Translations under genes and position numbers: made by a program
The notes under the pieces: generated by a model
The model's input: the letters and a program-made list of their open reading frames with translations, nothing else
The model's database searches: none
Told to the model about the DNA's origin: nothing
In this document: positions 1 to 8,553 of the stretch, in pieces
Position numbering within the stretch: the stretch's first letter is position 1
Layout of the letters: each line of letters begins with the position of its first letter
Origin: Spirochaetales bacterium
GTDB lineage: Bacteria > Spirochaetota > Spirochaetia > JABMQR01
DNA: 32,296 bases
Direction: 5' to 3'
NCBI GenBank assembly: GCA_018399255.1
Contig: JAGYPA010000039.1
Span: 1-32,296, forward strand

Positions 1-57
1 GAATCCGGTGCCCTGCGGGAGCTGAGCAACGAGGACATCCTGCGGCTGTTCAGATGA
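1..57 (+). CDS. C-terminal tail of an upstream gene (partial)
   Basis: Frame 1 is open from the window edge to a TGA at 55-57 and reads as 18 residues ending in SNEDILRLFR. The ending is typical of a helical C-terminus, with acidic and leucine residues alternating. Too little is present to name a family. A helicase-type tail is possible but is only a guess. The stretch is more GC-rich than the AT-rich promoter that follows, so this is probably a different transcription unit. Confidence 0.35.
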   Translation, partial: ESGALRELSNEDILRLFR

Positions 58-165
58 GTTCCACACCACCGATTCTCCGGCGGAAAATCTCGCGGTATCC
101 GTGGCTATGGGGGCGGCTGGAGCGGTAGAAGTATAGGCTGTTGATCCAGTGTACGCTCAGTGCGC

Positions 166-191
166 GGTGCGTTCCACAGGTGCGTTCCACA
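166..191. repeat. Perfect tandem repeat of a 13-mer (ggtgcgttccaca x2)
   Basis: The 13 bases at 166-178 are repeated exactly at 179-191. Their core gttccaca also occurs at 58-65, directly after the stop of the upstream gene. No gene covers this stretch. It could be remnant repeat DNA or an operator upstream of the promoter at 205-234. The sequence alone does not decide. Confidence 0.6.
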
Positions 192-204
192 TAGAAAAAT
201 GTTG

Positions 205-234
205 TTGATTAATGCGAACTCTTGTGTGCATAAT
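205..234 (+). promoter_or_regulatory. Probable sigma70-type promoter for the NicX/M29-like gene
   Basis: A TTGATT -35 box lies at 205-210 and a CATAAT -10 box at 229-234, with an 18-base spacer, in AT-rich DNA. The start codon at 262 is 27 bases downstream and is preceded by a purine-rich ribosome site (aaggataagg, 250-259). Confidence 0.5.
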
Positions 235-261
235 TAATAAAACTCTTATAAGGATAAGGTT

Positions 262-1326
262 ATGGCATACGGAGTCGACTATTTAGATCCTGCTTTTCTT
301 TCGGATGTTCAGGAGTTATTCAGGTGGCAATTGATTCACAGTAAGCTCAAGGAGGGTGAAACCGTTTTGGCAATCACCGATACAGGTTTCAACCCGTATT
401 ACGCAGCTGCGTGTATGGGGGCAGCGTCTCAGCTTGGGGCGGAGGTTGTAAAGCTTGTCTTACCCCATGGGAAAAACACATCGGAATCTCTTTTGGACAG
501 TATACTGTCGAAGGCGGACCTTATCGTCTATTCGACTGTACATACCCTGCATTACAGTCCTGCCATGAGAAAGGCTTTGGACCGTGGAGCCCGGGCTTTG
601 ATGGCTGTTGTTCCCTTCCACATAATGCAGCGCAGAATTGCTGATCCGGAGTTAATTCAAAGGACGAAATGGGGAGCGCGGCGGATAGCCGGGGCAGACA
701 AAATAACGATTCGGTCGAAGGCCGGGACGGATTTGACCATGTTGAAAGGAAACCGACCCGGTGTGGCCAGTTACGGGGTTGCCGATGAGGCCGGGCATCT
801 GGATTTCTGGGGAGCCGGTTTCTTCCAAACTTCTATTATTGAGGGTACGACAGAGGGGAGGCTTGTGCTGGATGTAGGAGATTTGGTATTTCACTTCGGT
901 CACTATCTGGATAGTCCGGTGGTAATCGACTTTGAAGGTGGCAAAATTGTGTCTATCAAGGGCGGCGCGATGGCAAAAATGATTGATTCTTTGTTAACTT
1001 CTTTTAACGAGGAGAGCTCTTTGCTATCCGGTCACCTTGCATTCGGTACTGATCCAAAAGCCCAGTGGACAGCCGAAGCCCATCAGGTTCCTGCTGCGGG
1101 GGGTGGGGGTGCCGATGCCGAGGCGTATTACGGAAATGTGCAGGTTGAAATTGGCAGTAACAACGATGTGATGTTCAGAGGCAGTAATATCGCAAAAGCA
1201 CATATAGGACTATGCAGCTTAAACTGCAGTATGTGGCTGGATGATGATCCTGTGCTAATTGAAGGGGAATATCAGCCCGATGAATTACGGGTAGCAAAAT
1301 TTAAGTTGCCCTCGTTATATCGGTGA
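262..1326 (+). CDS. NicX/M29-family (aminopeptidase T / 2,5-dihydroxypyridine dioxygenase-like) metalloprotein
   Basis: This cytosolic protein of 354 residues has no signal peptide. It aligns by eye, from memory, along its length with NicX (2,5-dihydroxypyridine 5,6-dioxygenase), a relative of M29 aminopeptidases. Shared segments are RSKAGTD (151-157), YGVADEAG (171-178), the EGRLVLDVGD block (198-207), AQWTA (267-271), a DAEAYYGN block (285-292) and the C-terminal NCSMWLDD. His258 and His314 fall where NicX has two iron ligands. The third NicX ligand, an Asp two residues after the second His, is Gly316 here, so ring cleavage is doubtful. Family placement is fairly safe. The reaction, whether aminopeptidase, dioxygenase or other, is open. 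The gene has its own promoter and is followed by a long inverted repeat, so it is probably monocistronic next to the peptide-uptake operon. Confidence 0.72.
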   Translation: MAYGVDYLDPAFLSDVQELFRWQLIHSKLKEGETVLAITDTGFNPYYAAACMGAASQLGAEVVKLVLPHGKNTSESLLDSILSKADLIVYSTVHTLHYSPAMRKALDRGARALMAVVPFHIMQRRIADPELIQRTKWGARRIAGADKITIRSKAGTDLTMLKGNRPGVASYGVADEAGHLDFWGAGFFQTSIIEGTTEGRLVLDVGDLVFHFGHYLDSPVVIDFEGGKIVSIKGGAMAKMIDSLLTSFNEESSLLSGHLAFGTDPKAQWTAEAHQVPAAGGGGADAEAYYGNVQVEIGSNNDVMFRGSNIAKAHIGLCSLNCSMWLDDDPVLIEGEYQPDELRVAKFKLPSLYR

Positions 1327-1344
1327 AGAATCAAATTGTTATTT

Positions 1345-1402
1345 GGCGGCCGGAGACTCCTAACTCATTATAGTGGTTTTACGTTAGGAATTTCCGGCTG
1401 CC
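1345..1402. terminator. Long imperfect hairpin after the NicX/M29-like gene, possible terminator
   Basis: The arms at 1345-1364 and 1383-1402 pair over 20 positions, with 17 Watson-Crick pairs, 2 G-U pairs and 1 mismatch, around an 18-base loop. Only a weak T-run (tttct) follows, so it is not a textbook intrinsic terminator. It begins 19 bases after the stop codon and before the promoter of the next operon, so a transcription boundary is the most likely role. Confidence 0.5.
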
Positions 1403-1508
1403 TTTCTAAAGAGCGGTCAACTATTAATTATACCTCTATAGTCGGTTTATAATGTGAACTGCTGTTTAGTAAGTATGCCGTAAATCGGAACACCATTTCA
1501 TTTTTTGT

Positions 1509-1536
1509 TTGACTTACACAAAATTTCGGGTATAAT
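1509..1536 (+). promoter_or_regulatory. Strong sigma70-type promoter of the first peptide-uptake operon
   Basis: TTGACT at 1509-1514 and a perfect TATAAT at 1531-1536 are separated by 16 bases, directly upstream of the binding-protein gene. The 1403-1508 stretch before it holds no gene and no clear operator. Confidence 0.72.
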
Positions 1537-1572
1537 ATTTAATCATCGAAAAATCCTATGGAGGTCTTACGA

Positions 1573-3147
1573 ATGAAAAAAAGATTACTGACACTTGTGC
1601 TGTTGTCATGTGTTGCGTTCAGCCTGATGGCTGGAGGTTCACAGGAAAAAGCTACCGACGACGCAGCACCCAACAAGGAAGTTGTGGTTGGCATGGAAAA
1701 CATCATGTTTCAGCTCGATCCGACACAAACTTCCAACCTGAATGCATCAATGGTGTTTGAAAACATGTTTGATGCCCTTTTCCACATGAATGAGGAAACC
1801 CTGGACATCGAACCCTGGGTATGCACAGACTACACTGTGTCTGATGACGGTCTGACCTGGACAATGAACCTGCGGGAAGACGTAAAGTTCTGGGACGGGG
1901 AAACACTGAATGCAGAAGATGTGAAGTATACCCTGGACAGGATGCGGGATCCGAAGATGGGTTTTACCGGTAACACCAACTATCTCAATTCAATGATGAA
2001 TGTTGATTATGTAACAGTTGAGGATACCTTCACTGTTTCTGTTACCACCGAAGTTCCTGTTCCTGCGCTTCCCTATCTGCTTGAAGAGTGTTACCTGGTT
2101 CCCCAGCACCACTACCAGGGTAAAACCTCTGAGCAGGTTGCGACTCTGCCGCCGATGGCAAGTGGTCCTTTTAAGTATGTGGACTTCAAAAAAGATTCCA
2201 TGATTGTAATGGAAGCCAACAATGACTACTGGGCCGGTGCTCCTGACATCCAGAAACTAACCTGGAGAGTTGTTCCTGAAGCAAGCACTCGAGTTGCGGA
2301 ACTCCAGAGTGGCGGTATTGACTTAATTCAGTCCGTGCCGGCTGCGAAATATGAAGCCGTAAAAGGTTTCCCGAATGCAAGCCTTAAAACTGTAATGAGC
2401 GGCTGCCGACAGGTGCTATGGCCGAATCACAATGATCCCCGTTTTTCGGATGCCCGTGTTCGTAAGGCCATGAACTACGGTATCGATTGGGACCTGGTGA
2501 ATGAAGCCTTCTATAAAGGTACTGTTCCAAGAATGGTTATCAATGTGAATCCCCCCTGGTTAAATGAAGACCTGGATCCGTATCCTTATGATCCTGAAAA
2601 AGCCCAGGAATTAATGAAAGAAGCCGGGTGGTCCCTGAATAGTGACGGCATTTATGAAAAAGATGGTGTTGTCATGCAGTTTGATGCAATGACCTATTAC
2701 GAAGCTACTTCTGAGCGAGTGGAAATTCTTACGGCGATTCTCGGTATGCTGAAAGAGATCGGTTTTGATGGAAAAGCAGATCCGACCGAACGTACCGTTG
2801 CTATCGCAAAGATGGATGCCCATGATTTTGGTCCTATGCTGTACATGGCTTCCTGCTCTTCCTTTGAAGGAGAAGGCGACATCCATGACCTGTACGGAAG
2901 CTCTGTAACTAACTACGGAGAGTACAACAACCCCAAGTTTGATGCGATTCTTGATGAACTTGGACAGACCTTTGATCCGGCAAAACGTGCTGTGCTTCTT
3001 GATGAAGCCCAGGAAATAGCTTACGAAGATGCCGCACAAGTGTGGTTGTTTAATCTTCCCTTTGCATACGGCGTTGCAAGCCGGTTAAATTATGAGCCCA
3101 TGAATTCAGGTAGAATACATATGTATTTTGCAACTGTTGAGGATTAA
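1573..3147 (+). CDS. ABC transporter substrate-binding protein, family 5 (peptide/opine/nickel type)
   Basis: This is the extracytoplasmic receptor of a Dpp/Opp-type importer. The ATG at 1573 is preferred over an in-frame ATG at 1558 because GGAGGT at 1560-1565 sits 7 bases before it and a clean signal peptide follows. That peptide has a KKR n-region, a hydrophobic core and an MA|GG cleavage site. The 524-residue length is normal for SBP_bac_5. The segment with DGLTWTMNLREDVKFWDGE and the following NAEDVKYTLDRM is the typical signature after strand 1, and YPYDPEKAQELMKEAGW is the typical C-lobe repeat. The mature start GGSQEK matches the spirochaete habit. The substrate is unknown, but the peptidases downstream argue for peptides. 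It leads the operon and is separated from the rest by a hairpin terminator, which should give it higher expression than the membrane parts. Confidence 0.93.
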   Translation: MKKRLLTLVLLSCVAFSLMAGGSQEKATDDAAPNKEVVVGMENIMFQLDPTQTSNLNASMVFENMFDALFHMNEETLDIEPWVCTDYTVSDDGLTWTMNLREDVKFWDGETLNAEDVKYTLDRMRDPKMGFTGNTNYLNSMMNVDYVTVEDTFTVSVTTEVPVPALPYLLEECYLVPQHHYQGKTSEQVATLPPMASGPFKYVDFKKDSMIVMEANNDYWAGAPDIQKLTWRVVPEASTRVAELQSGGIDLIQSVPAAKYEAVKGFPNASLKTVMSGCRQVLWPNHNDPRFSDARVRKAMNYGIDWDLVNEAFYKGTVPRMVINVNPPWLNEDLDPYPYDPEKAQELMKEAGWSLNSDGIYEKDGVVMQFDAMTYYEATSERVEILTAILGMLKEIGFDGKADPTERTVAIAKMDAHDFGPMLYMASCSSFEGEGDIHDLYGSSVTNYGEYNNPKFDAILDELGQTFDPAKRAVLLDEAQEIAYEDAAQVWLFNLPFAYGVASRLNYEPMNSGRIHMYFATVED

Positions 3148-3160
3148 TTGAAGTAATAAA

Positions 3161-3203
3161 AGAAAAAAGCCGTCTACTCATTGTAGCTGGGCGGCTTTTT
3201 TCT
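3161..3203 (+). terminator. Intrinsic terminator behind the first binding-protein gene
   Basis: The arms at 3161-3172 and 3192-3203 are exact reverse complements (A-rich/GCCG versus CGGC/T-rich), with a further inner ctac/gtag pairing and a run of six T. The next gene of the operon starts 54 bases later on the same strand with no obvious promoter. Partial read-through is therefore likely, and the hairpin would set the binding-protein to transporter ratio. Confidence 0.8.
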
Positions 3204-3256
3204 AGTAAAACGGGTAAGAAAAACTGATGAATTTGAAACTGGAATCGGAATACTAA

Positions 3257-4339
3257 ATGATGAAAGATGATTTATTTATGAGATTTACCGAGGCGAACGG
3301 TATACCTGGACATGAGCACACCATCAGAAGAATGATGGTAGAGGAACTCCGCTCGGGGGTGGACGAGTTTTTATATGACCGTCTGGGGTCGGTAATTGGA
3401 AAGAAAAGTGGAGTTAAGAACGGCCCAAAAGTCATGCTATCCGGTCATATGGATGAAGTCGGCTTCATTATTACAAAAATTGAGGATGATGGGTTTCTTA
3501 GAGTACAGCCGGTGGGATCATGGTGGAGTCAGGTTGTCCTTGCCCATCAGGTCAACATTACTACTGCAGACGGGACTACCTATCTGGGGGTTACCGGCGC
3601 GAAACCTCCCCAGTTGCTTACGCCGGAAGAGAGAAATAAACCTTTTGACATAAAAGATTTATTTATCGATATCGGTGTCAAGGATAAATCCGGGGCGGAA
3701 GAACTGGGAATACAGCCCGGTGATGCCGTCACACCTTATATGAAATTCAGACGGATGGCTGATGAAAAGTTTATGCTGGCTAAAGCATGGGATAACCGTG
3801 TCGGCTGTCTTGTTGCAATTGAAGTAATTAAAGCCCTGAAAGGTTCTGAACATCCGAATGAGCTGTATGCGGTGGGAACGGTGCAGGAAGAGGTCGGCTG
3901 CCGGGGTGCAGTTACCGCTTCAAATCTGATAAACCCGGATATTGCTATTGCGGTGGATGTCACAATCGGAGATGATACTCCGGGTGGTGGAAAAGCCGCA
4001 AAACTGGGGGAGGGTCCCTGTGTCATTGTATATGACAGTGGCCTTGTGGGTCATCGGGGCCTTCGTGAGTGGATCGTTAAGATTGCTCGGGAGAATAGTA
4101 TTCCCTATCAGCTTAGTCATATGTCCAGAGGGGAGACCGATTCCTCCAGAATGCAGCTAGCCCATGATGGTGCGCCCGCCGTTTCACTATGTATACCTGC
4201 CCGCTATATTCATTCCCACACCTCAATCATACATAGTGATGATTTTGATAACTGTGTAAGCCTGATTGTGGCTATAATGAAAAAACTTGACAACAAAGAG
4301 GTTTCTAAAATCACCTATGGAGCATTTGATTTCGGTTAA
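3257..4339 (+). CDS. M42-family metallo-aminopeptidase (glutamyl aminopeptidase/TET type)
   Basis: This cytosolic dinuclear zinc/cobalt aminopeptidase would trim imported peptides from the N-terminus. The M42 signatures are all present: His64-x-Asp66 in SGHMDEVG, bridging Asp179 in KAWDNRVG, Glu211-Glu212 in VQEEVGCRG (general base and ligand), Asp234 in AVDVT, and His319 in RYIHS. The 360-residue length is typical, and family members usually form dodecameric tetrahedra. The start is one of two adjacent ATG codons (3257 or 3260), with only a weak GGA-type ribosome site. It lies between the binding protein and the permeases, which ties peptide hydrolysis directly to import. Confidence 0.92.
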   Translation: MMKDDLFMRFTEANGIPGHEHTIRRMMVEELRSGVDEFLYDRLGSVIGKKSGVKNGPKVMLSGHMDEVGFIITKIEDDGFLRVQPVGSWWSQVVLAHQVNITTADGTTYLGVTGAKPPQLLTPEERNKPFDIKDLFIDIGVKDKSGAEELGIQPGDAVTPYMKFRRMADEKFMLAKAWDNRVGCLVAIEVIKALKGSEHPNELYAVGTVQEEVGCRGAVTASNLINPDIAIAVDVTIGDDTPGGGKAAKLGEGPCVIVYDSGLVGHRGLREWIVKIARENSIPYQLSHMSRGETDSSRMQLAHDGAPAVSLCIPARYIHSHTSIIHSDDFDNCVSLIVAIMKKLDNKEVSKITYGAFDFG

Positions 4340-4429
4340 GTTTGGTCGTTTGAAAAGAAGTCAATCTTATTGATCATTGCAGGGTCCACAAATATGTGCT
4401 TTTTGAAATTAAATAAAAGGGGATAGGAT

Positions 4430-5356
4430 TTGTTAAATTATACAATACGGCGGCTACTTCAGGCAATTATCGTGATTATCGGAGTAACGATAGTTGCTTT
4501 CGGAGTAAACTTTTTGGCAGGAGATCCTACTCTTGTAATACTCGGAGGTGAACCTCGTGGAATGACAAGGGAGGATATTGATGATTTTCGACATGAAATG
4601 GGTTTTGATAGACCGGTTATCGTGCAATACCTTGATTGGCTCGGCAGTGCGGTGCAAGGTGATTTTGGTACTTCCTATCGCTATAGAGAATCAAACACGG
4701 CTGTGATCAGAGATAGATTACCGAATACGCTAAAGCTGGCCGGAGTATCTCTGATCCTGTCTTTAATCATCGCCATACCCTTAGGGGTATTGGCGGCGAT
4801 AAAGAAAGGGACCTTTTGGGATAGATTTAGTCTGGTCATAGCTCTAATTGGCCAGTCTGTTCCCAGCTTTTGGCTTGGCCTGATGCTTATAATGATTGTA
4901 GCCGTAAAATTCGGCCTGGTTCCGGTATCCGGTACCGGAGGCATCGAGTACATGATTCTTCCTGTTATTACCCTGACCTCTTTCAGTATCGCCCGAAATA
5001 TGCGGATGGTCCGTTCTTCGATGCTGGAAGTTCTTGGAGAAGATTATATACGAACCGCGAAATCAAAGGGGCTTAAAAATTCAGTGGTTTTAAGACGACA
5101 CGCCTTGAGAAACGCCCTTATCCCGGTTGTTACCCTCATCGGTCTGGATATGGGCGCGCTTTTGGGGGGTACGATTATTACCGAGACTATTTTCGCCTGG
5201 CCCGGAATGGGGTGGCTTACCCTACAGGCCATTCAAGGCAAAGATCTCCCCCTGGTGCAGGCCTGTGTTACTTTAATGGCAACGATTTTTGTTTTGATAA
5301 ATCTGATCGTAGATTTTGCCTATTCCGTCCTGGACCCGAGAGTCAGGTTGTCATAA
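4430..5356 (+). CDS. dppB: ABC peptide transporter permease, DppB/OppB type
   Basis: This inner-membrane protein of 308 residues begins with the family's N-terminal helix (YTIRRLLQAI). A periplasmic loop carries GDFGTSYRYR, and the binding-protein-dependent permease core follows. The cytoplasmic EAA loop reads EDYIRTAKSKGL. The start is TTG at 4430, preceded by AAAGGGGAT at 4416-4424. The 90-base gap upstream holds no recognisable signal. It would pair with the DppC-type protein encoded 27 bases downstream. The gene symbol describes family position, not a proven dipeptide substrate. Confidence 0.92.
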   Translation: MLNYTIRRLLQAIIVIIGVTIVAFGVNFLAGDPTLVILGGEPRGMTREDIDDFRHEMGFDRPVIVQYLDWLGSAVQGDFGTSYRYRESNTAVIRDRLPNTLKLAGVSLILSLIIAIPLGVLAAIKKGTFWDRFSLVIALIGQSVPSFWLGLMLIMIVAVKFGLVPVSGTGGIEYMILPVITLTSFSIARNMRMVRSSMLEVLGEDYIRTAKSKGLKNSVVLRRHALRNALIPVVTLIGLDMGALLGGTIITETIFAWPGMGWLTLQAIQGKDLPLVQACVTLMATIFVLINLIVDFAYSVLDPRVRLS

Positions 5357-5383
5357 GCAGATTGTGAACAAAAGGTATTTGAT

Positions 5384-6262
5384 ATGAATAAAAGAAAGAA
5401 GAAGCATAAGAAGCATGACTGGTTGCGAGACCTCAGGGAGAACAAAGCGGCTTTGGTTTCGGTGATAGTCCTGGGGATAATCGTATTTTTTGCAGTGTTT
5501 GCGCCGCTTTTGACCACCCAGGATCCGAACTATACGAACTTGAGGGTTCGTTTGCTTCCCCCGGTTCCCTTTGAGGGATCCAATCCTGAGCATCTATTGG
5601 GTACCGACTCGGTAGGGCGGGATGTTGCATCTCGACTTATCTATGGGGCCCGGATATCACTTATGGTCGGGTTTATTGCCGTAGTAATATCGGGTTTGAT
5701 AGGCGTTGCACTTGGTCTGATTACCGGATATTTCGGCGGATGGGTAGATGATGTGATTATGCGCCTGGCAGACATTCAGTTGGCTTTTCCCTTTATACTG
5801 TTGATGCTGGCCGTCCTCGCGGTAGTGGGGCCGGGCTTGTGGAACGTTATACTGGTTCTCGGTGTGACCGGATGGGTAGCCTACTCGAGAATTGTACGTG
5901 GCTGTGTAATGTCTTTGCGTGAAAAAGAGTTCGTAGAGGCTGCCAGAGCTATCGGCGCAAGCAACCAAAGGATAATTATTAAACACCTAATCCCGAACAT
6001 TATTGGGCCGGTAGTGGTAATAGCCTCGTTTTCCGTTTCAAGAACAATTATTGCCGAGGCTAGTCTCAGTTTTCTCGGACTCGGGGTGGATGTAGAAACA
6101 GCAACCTGGGGAAAAATGCTATCAGAAGGAAGGCTGTACATATCCGACGCATGGTGGTTAACTACTCTGCCGGGCATCTGTCTTGCTTTAACGGTTCTCT
6201 GCATCAATGTGTTTGGTGATTGGCTGCGGGACGTGGTTGATCCAAAATCGGTAGAAAGGTAA
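5384..6262 (+). CDS. dppC: ABC peptide transporter permease, DppC/OppC type
   Basis: This second inner-membrane channel subunit has 292 residues. A lysine-rich cytoplasmic N-terminus precedes the first helix (ALVSVIVLGIIVFFAVFAPLL), as in DppC/OppC. LLGTDSVGRDV is the conserved family motif after the first periplasmic segment, and the EAA loop reads EFVEAARAIGA. The C-terminal FGDWLRDVVDPK is also characteristic. It is followed within 17 bases by the S9 peptidase start. The order binding protein, B, C is canonical, but the ATPases come only after three peptidase genes. Confidence 0.92.
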   Translation: MNKRKKKHKKHDWLRDLRENKAALVSVIVLGIIVFFAVFAPLLTTQDPNYTNLRVRLLPPVPFEGSNPEHLLGTDSVGRDVASRLIYGARISLMVGFIAVVISGLIGVALGLITGYFGGWVDDVIMRLADIQLAFPFILLMLAVLAVVGPGLWNVILVLGVTGWVAYSRIVRGCVMSLREKEFVEAARAIGASNQRIIIKHLIPNIIGPVVVIASFSVSRTIIAEASLSFLGLGVDVETATWGKMLSEGRLYISDAWWLTTLPGICLALTVLCINVFGDWLRDVVDPKSVER

Positions 6263-6279
6263 TAAAGGAGTTGATTGGC

Positions 6280-8553
6280 ATGCATAAACGAGTAACCGCG
6301 GAAAGTATTTTTGATATTTACAATATAGAATCACCCGTTATTTCACCGGACGGAACGACAGTGGCTTTTGTGAGGACCCGGCCGTCGGAACAGGTAGATG
6401 ACTATAATAAATCAATTTGGTTGGTTGATGCGAAGGGAAAGAACGAGCCTGTATGCTTTGTGAGCACGGGTTTCAAAAACTATTCCCCTGTATGGTCACC
6501 GGAGGGTAAGAAAATTGCCTTTGTATCGACAAGAGACGGCAACCCCCAGTTATATGAAATTTCAGTTGAGGGGGGAGAGGCGAAAAAACTCACTTCCATG
6601 CCCGGAGGGGTTTCCAGTCCGGCCTGGTCACCGGATGGAAGTCGGATAGTGTTTAACTCAGAATCAACATTGGAAGAACATACCCTTGAGGATGAAGGGG
6701 TTCTCTTTGATTCCATCACCGCCGGCTACGGGAGGGAGTGGTCAGAATCCCACAGGGAGAAATTGAAGGATCCGCGGGTCATTAAAAAATTACCCTACAA
6801 AACAGGGACATCCTTTTTTGATGGACGTTACAGCCATCTTTATTGTTATGAATGTGAAGACGGACAGGTAAAACGACTCAGCAATGGGAACTATCACCAC
6901 AGCTCCGGGGAGTGGTCGGCTGATAGTAAGTGGGTGCTGGCCAACTCCAATCGTGATCAGAAAAGCGGTGATGAGTTTTTTGAATTATGGTCGTCAATTC
7001 TCGGTTTTAACGTGGAATCCGGGAAAATGAAGGTAATTGCAGAGGAGGTCTGTGAAGAGGGACGTCCTCCCAGGGTGTCTCCCGATGGTAAATGGGTTGC
7101 CTTCTACTATGTTCCCAAGAGTCCGTCTCCCTACCAGGTTCCCTATTACGTAGCGGTTGCACCGGTTGAAGGCGGGGAGATAAGTCGTATTACCGATGAC
7201 GATATGACTGTCGTGGATTTCCAGTGGGATGTGGACAGCGCGCATCTTTTAGTGAACCTTCATTGGCAGGGTGATGCGATTATTAAAAGAATCAATATCA
7301 ACAAACCCGCAGAAAAGCTGCATACAGTTCTGGATGGAAAGCGCTTTGTAACGGATTGCAGCATTTCAAAGGACGGTTCTTTACTGGCCTACAATGTGAC
7401 CACTCCTGTGAAACCTTCTGATCTGTGGGTGTATTCAGAGAAGGAAGGCAGGGAAACCCGGCTGACCTTTTTTAATGAGTCCTGGGAACAGGAACATTAT
7501 CTCAGCCCTTGTGAAGAAATAAGCTACACCGGCGAGGACGGTACCGAATTGCAGGGGTGGTACTTAAAACCGATGGATTTCGATTCATCCAGGAGCTATC
7601 CCCTGGCAGTGGAAATTCACGGTGGGCCCCAGGTCATGTGGGGACTCAGTTTTATGCATGAATTCCAGATGCTGGCTTCGCACGGCTATTTTGTGTTTTT
7701 CTGCAATCCAAGAGGTTCTTCGGGTTACGGTCGTCATTTTCAGGAAATCAGAGAGAATGGCGGGCACACGGATATGCCGGACATCATGCAGGGAATGGAT
7801 GAGGTTTTGAAGAGGGAACCTTCGATAGATAAAGAAAAACTGGTATGTACCGGCGGATCTTACGGGGGATTTCTCTCCGGTTGGATCGTAACCCACACCG
7901 ACAGGTTTAAGGCGGTAGTTTCGCAGCGGGGTGTATACGACGAGCTGAACATGTTCGGCAGCGGGGATATACCCGAGTCGGTGGAATGGTATTTTAACGG
8001 AGTTCCCCGTGTAGAGACTCTCCTTGAAGTGTGGGATCATTCTCCTGTAGCTCATGCAAAAAATGTAACCACCCCGCTTATGATTCTTCACAGTGAGTTT
8101 GATTATCGGGTACCGGTGAGTCAGGCGGAGACCTTTTTTGCCCATCTGAGACGACAGGGGAAAAAAGATACCGTAATGGTGCGTTATCCGAATGAGGGGC
8201 ATGAACTCTCCCGTTCTGGCGGACCCCATCACCGGGTTGATCGCCTATATAAAATAATGGGCTGGTTTGATATTCATGTGAATAAGGATGATTCGCAGTT
8301 ATCCCTATCAGTGGATTCCTGGCTTAACAAGGGTTGGAAAGTCGAAGAGGCGAAATTCAAAAAAACATATACAACCGGCACCTATCTGGTTGGGTCGCAA
8401 TTGCTGAAGGACCTTATCGAAGTGGCGGAGAGATATGGCGTTGCTCCGGTATTTCAGCTTGAAGAGAAAAGCTTACAAGTTATTCTTCGGGGAATAGACT
8501 GGAAGAACATGAAATTTGTACTGCGGATTGACAGAATAATGGAAGGCTGTTAA
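6280..8553 (+). CDS. S9-family serine peptidase (acylaminoacyl/DPP-IV type) with extra C-terminal domain
   Basis: This cytosolic oligopeptidase has 757 residues. AAGGAG at 6265-6270 sits 9 bases before the ATG at 6280, favouring it over the in-frame TTG at 6271. Residues about 20-370 show repeated beta-propeller motifs (SPDGTTVAF, SPEGKKIAF, SPDGSRIVF, SPDGKWVAF). The alpha/beta hydrolase domain, about 400-655, carries the triad Ser527 (GGSYGG), Asp608 (SEFDYRVP) and His641 (NEGHE). Classical members end near there. This one continues for about 90 residues with a segment matching the pterin-4a-carbinolamine dehydratase pattern: GW-686, a KTY strand, a long helix ending AERY, then a VxVxL-like strand and a final helix with RID. 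The catalytic HHP of that family is V721-A722-P723. It overlaps the next gene by one base. Confidence 0.9.
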   Translation: MHKRVTAESIFDIYNIESPVISPDGTTVAFVRTRPSEQVDDYNKSIWLVDAKGKNEPVCFVSTGFKNYSPVWSPEGKKIAFVSTRDGNPQLYEISVEGGEAKKLTSMPGGVSSPAWSPDGSRIVFNSESTLEEHTLEDEGVLFDSITAGYGREWSESHREKLKDPRVIKKLPYKTGTSFFDGRYSHLYCYECEDGQVKRLSNGNYHHSSGEWSADSKWVLANSNRDQKSGDEFFELWSSILGFNVESGKMKVIAEEVCEEGRPPRVSPDGKWVAFYYVPKSPSPYQVPYYVAVAPVEGGEISRITDDDMTVVDFQWDVDSAHLLVNLHWQGDAIIKRININKPAEKLHTVLDGKRFVTDCSISKDGSLLAYNVTTPVKPSDLWVYSEKEGRETRLTFFNESWEQEHYLSPCEEISYTGEDGTELQGWYLKPMDFDSSRSYPLAVEIHGGPQVMWGLSFMHEFQMLASHGYFVFFCNPRGSSGYGRHFQEIRENGGHTDMPDIMQGMDEVLKREPSIDKEKLVCTGGSYGGFLSGWIVTHTDRFKAVVSQRGVYDELNMFGSGDIPESVEWYFNGVPRVETLLEVWDHSPVAHAKNVTTPLMILHSEFDYRVPVSQAETFFAHLRRQGKKDTVMVRYPNEGHELSRSGGPHHRVDRLYKIMGWFDIHVNKDDSQLSLSVDSWLNKGWKVEEAKFKKTYTTGTYLVGSQLLKDLIEVAERYGVAPVFQLEEKSLQVILRGIDWKNMKFVLRIDRIMEGC

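Noticed and set aside
1558..1572. Earlier ATG for the first binding-protein gene
   Set aside because: Its codons overlap the GGAGGT ribosome site that serves the ATG at 1573, and it would add residues ahead of a normal signal-peptide n-region.
7585..8232. 215-codon open frame on the minus strand within the S9 peptidase gene
   Set aside because: It lies fully opposite a gene with an intact catalytic triad, has no ribosome site, and its translation is rich in Arg, His and Ser with no recognisable motif.
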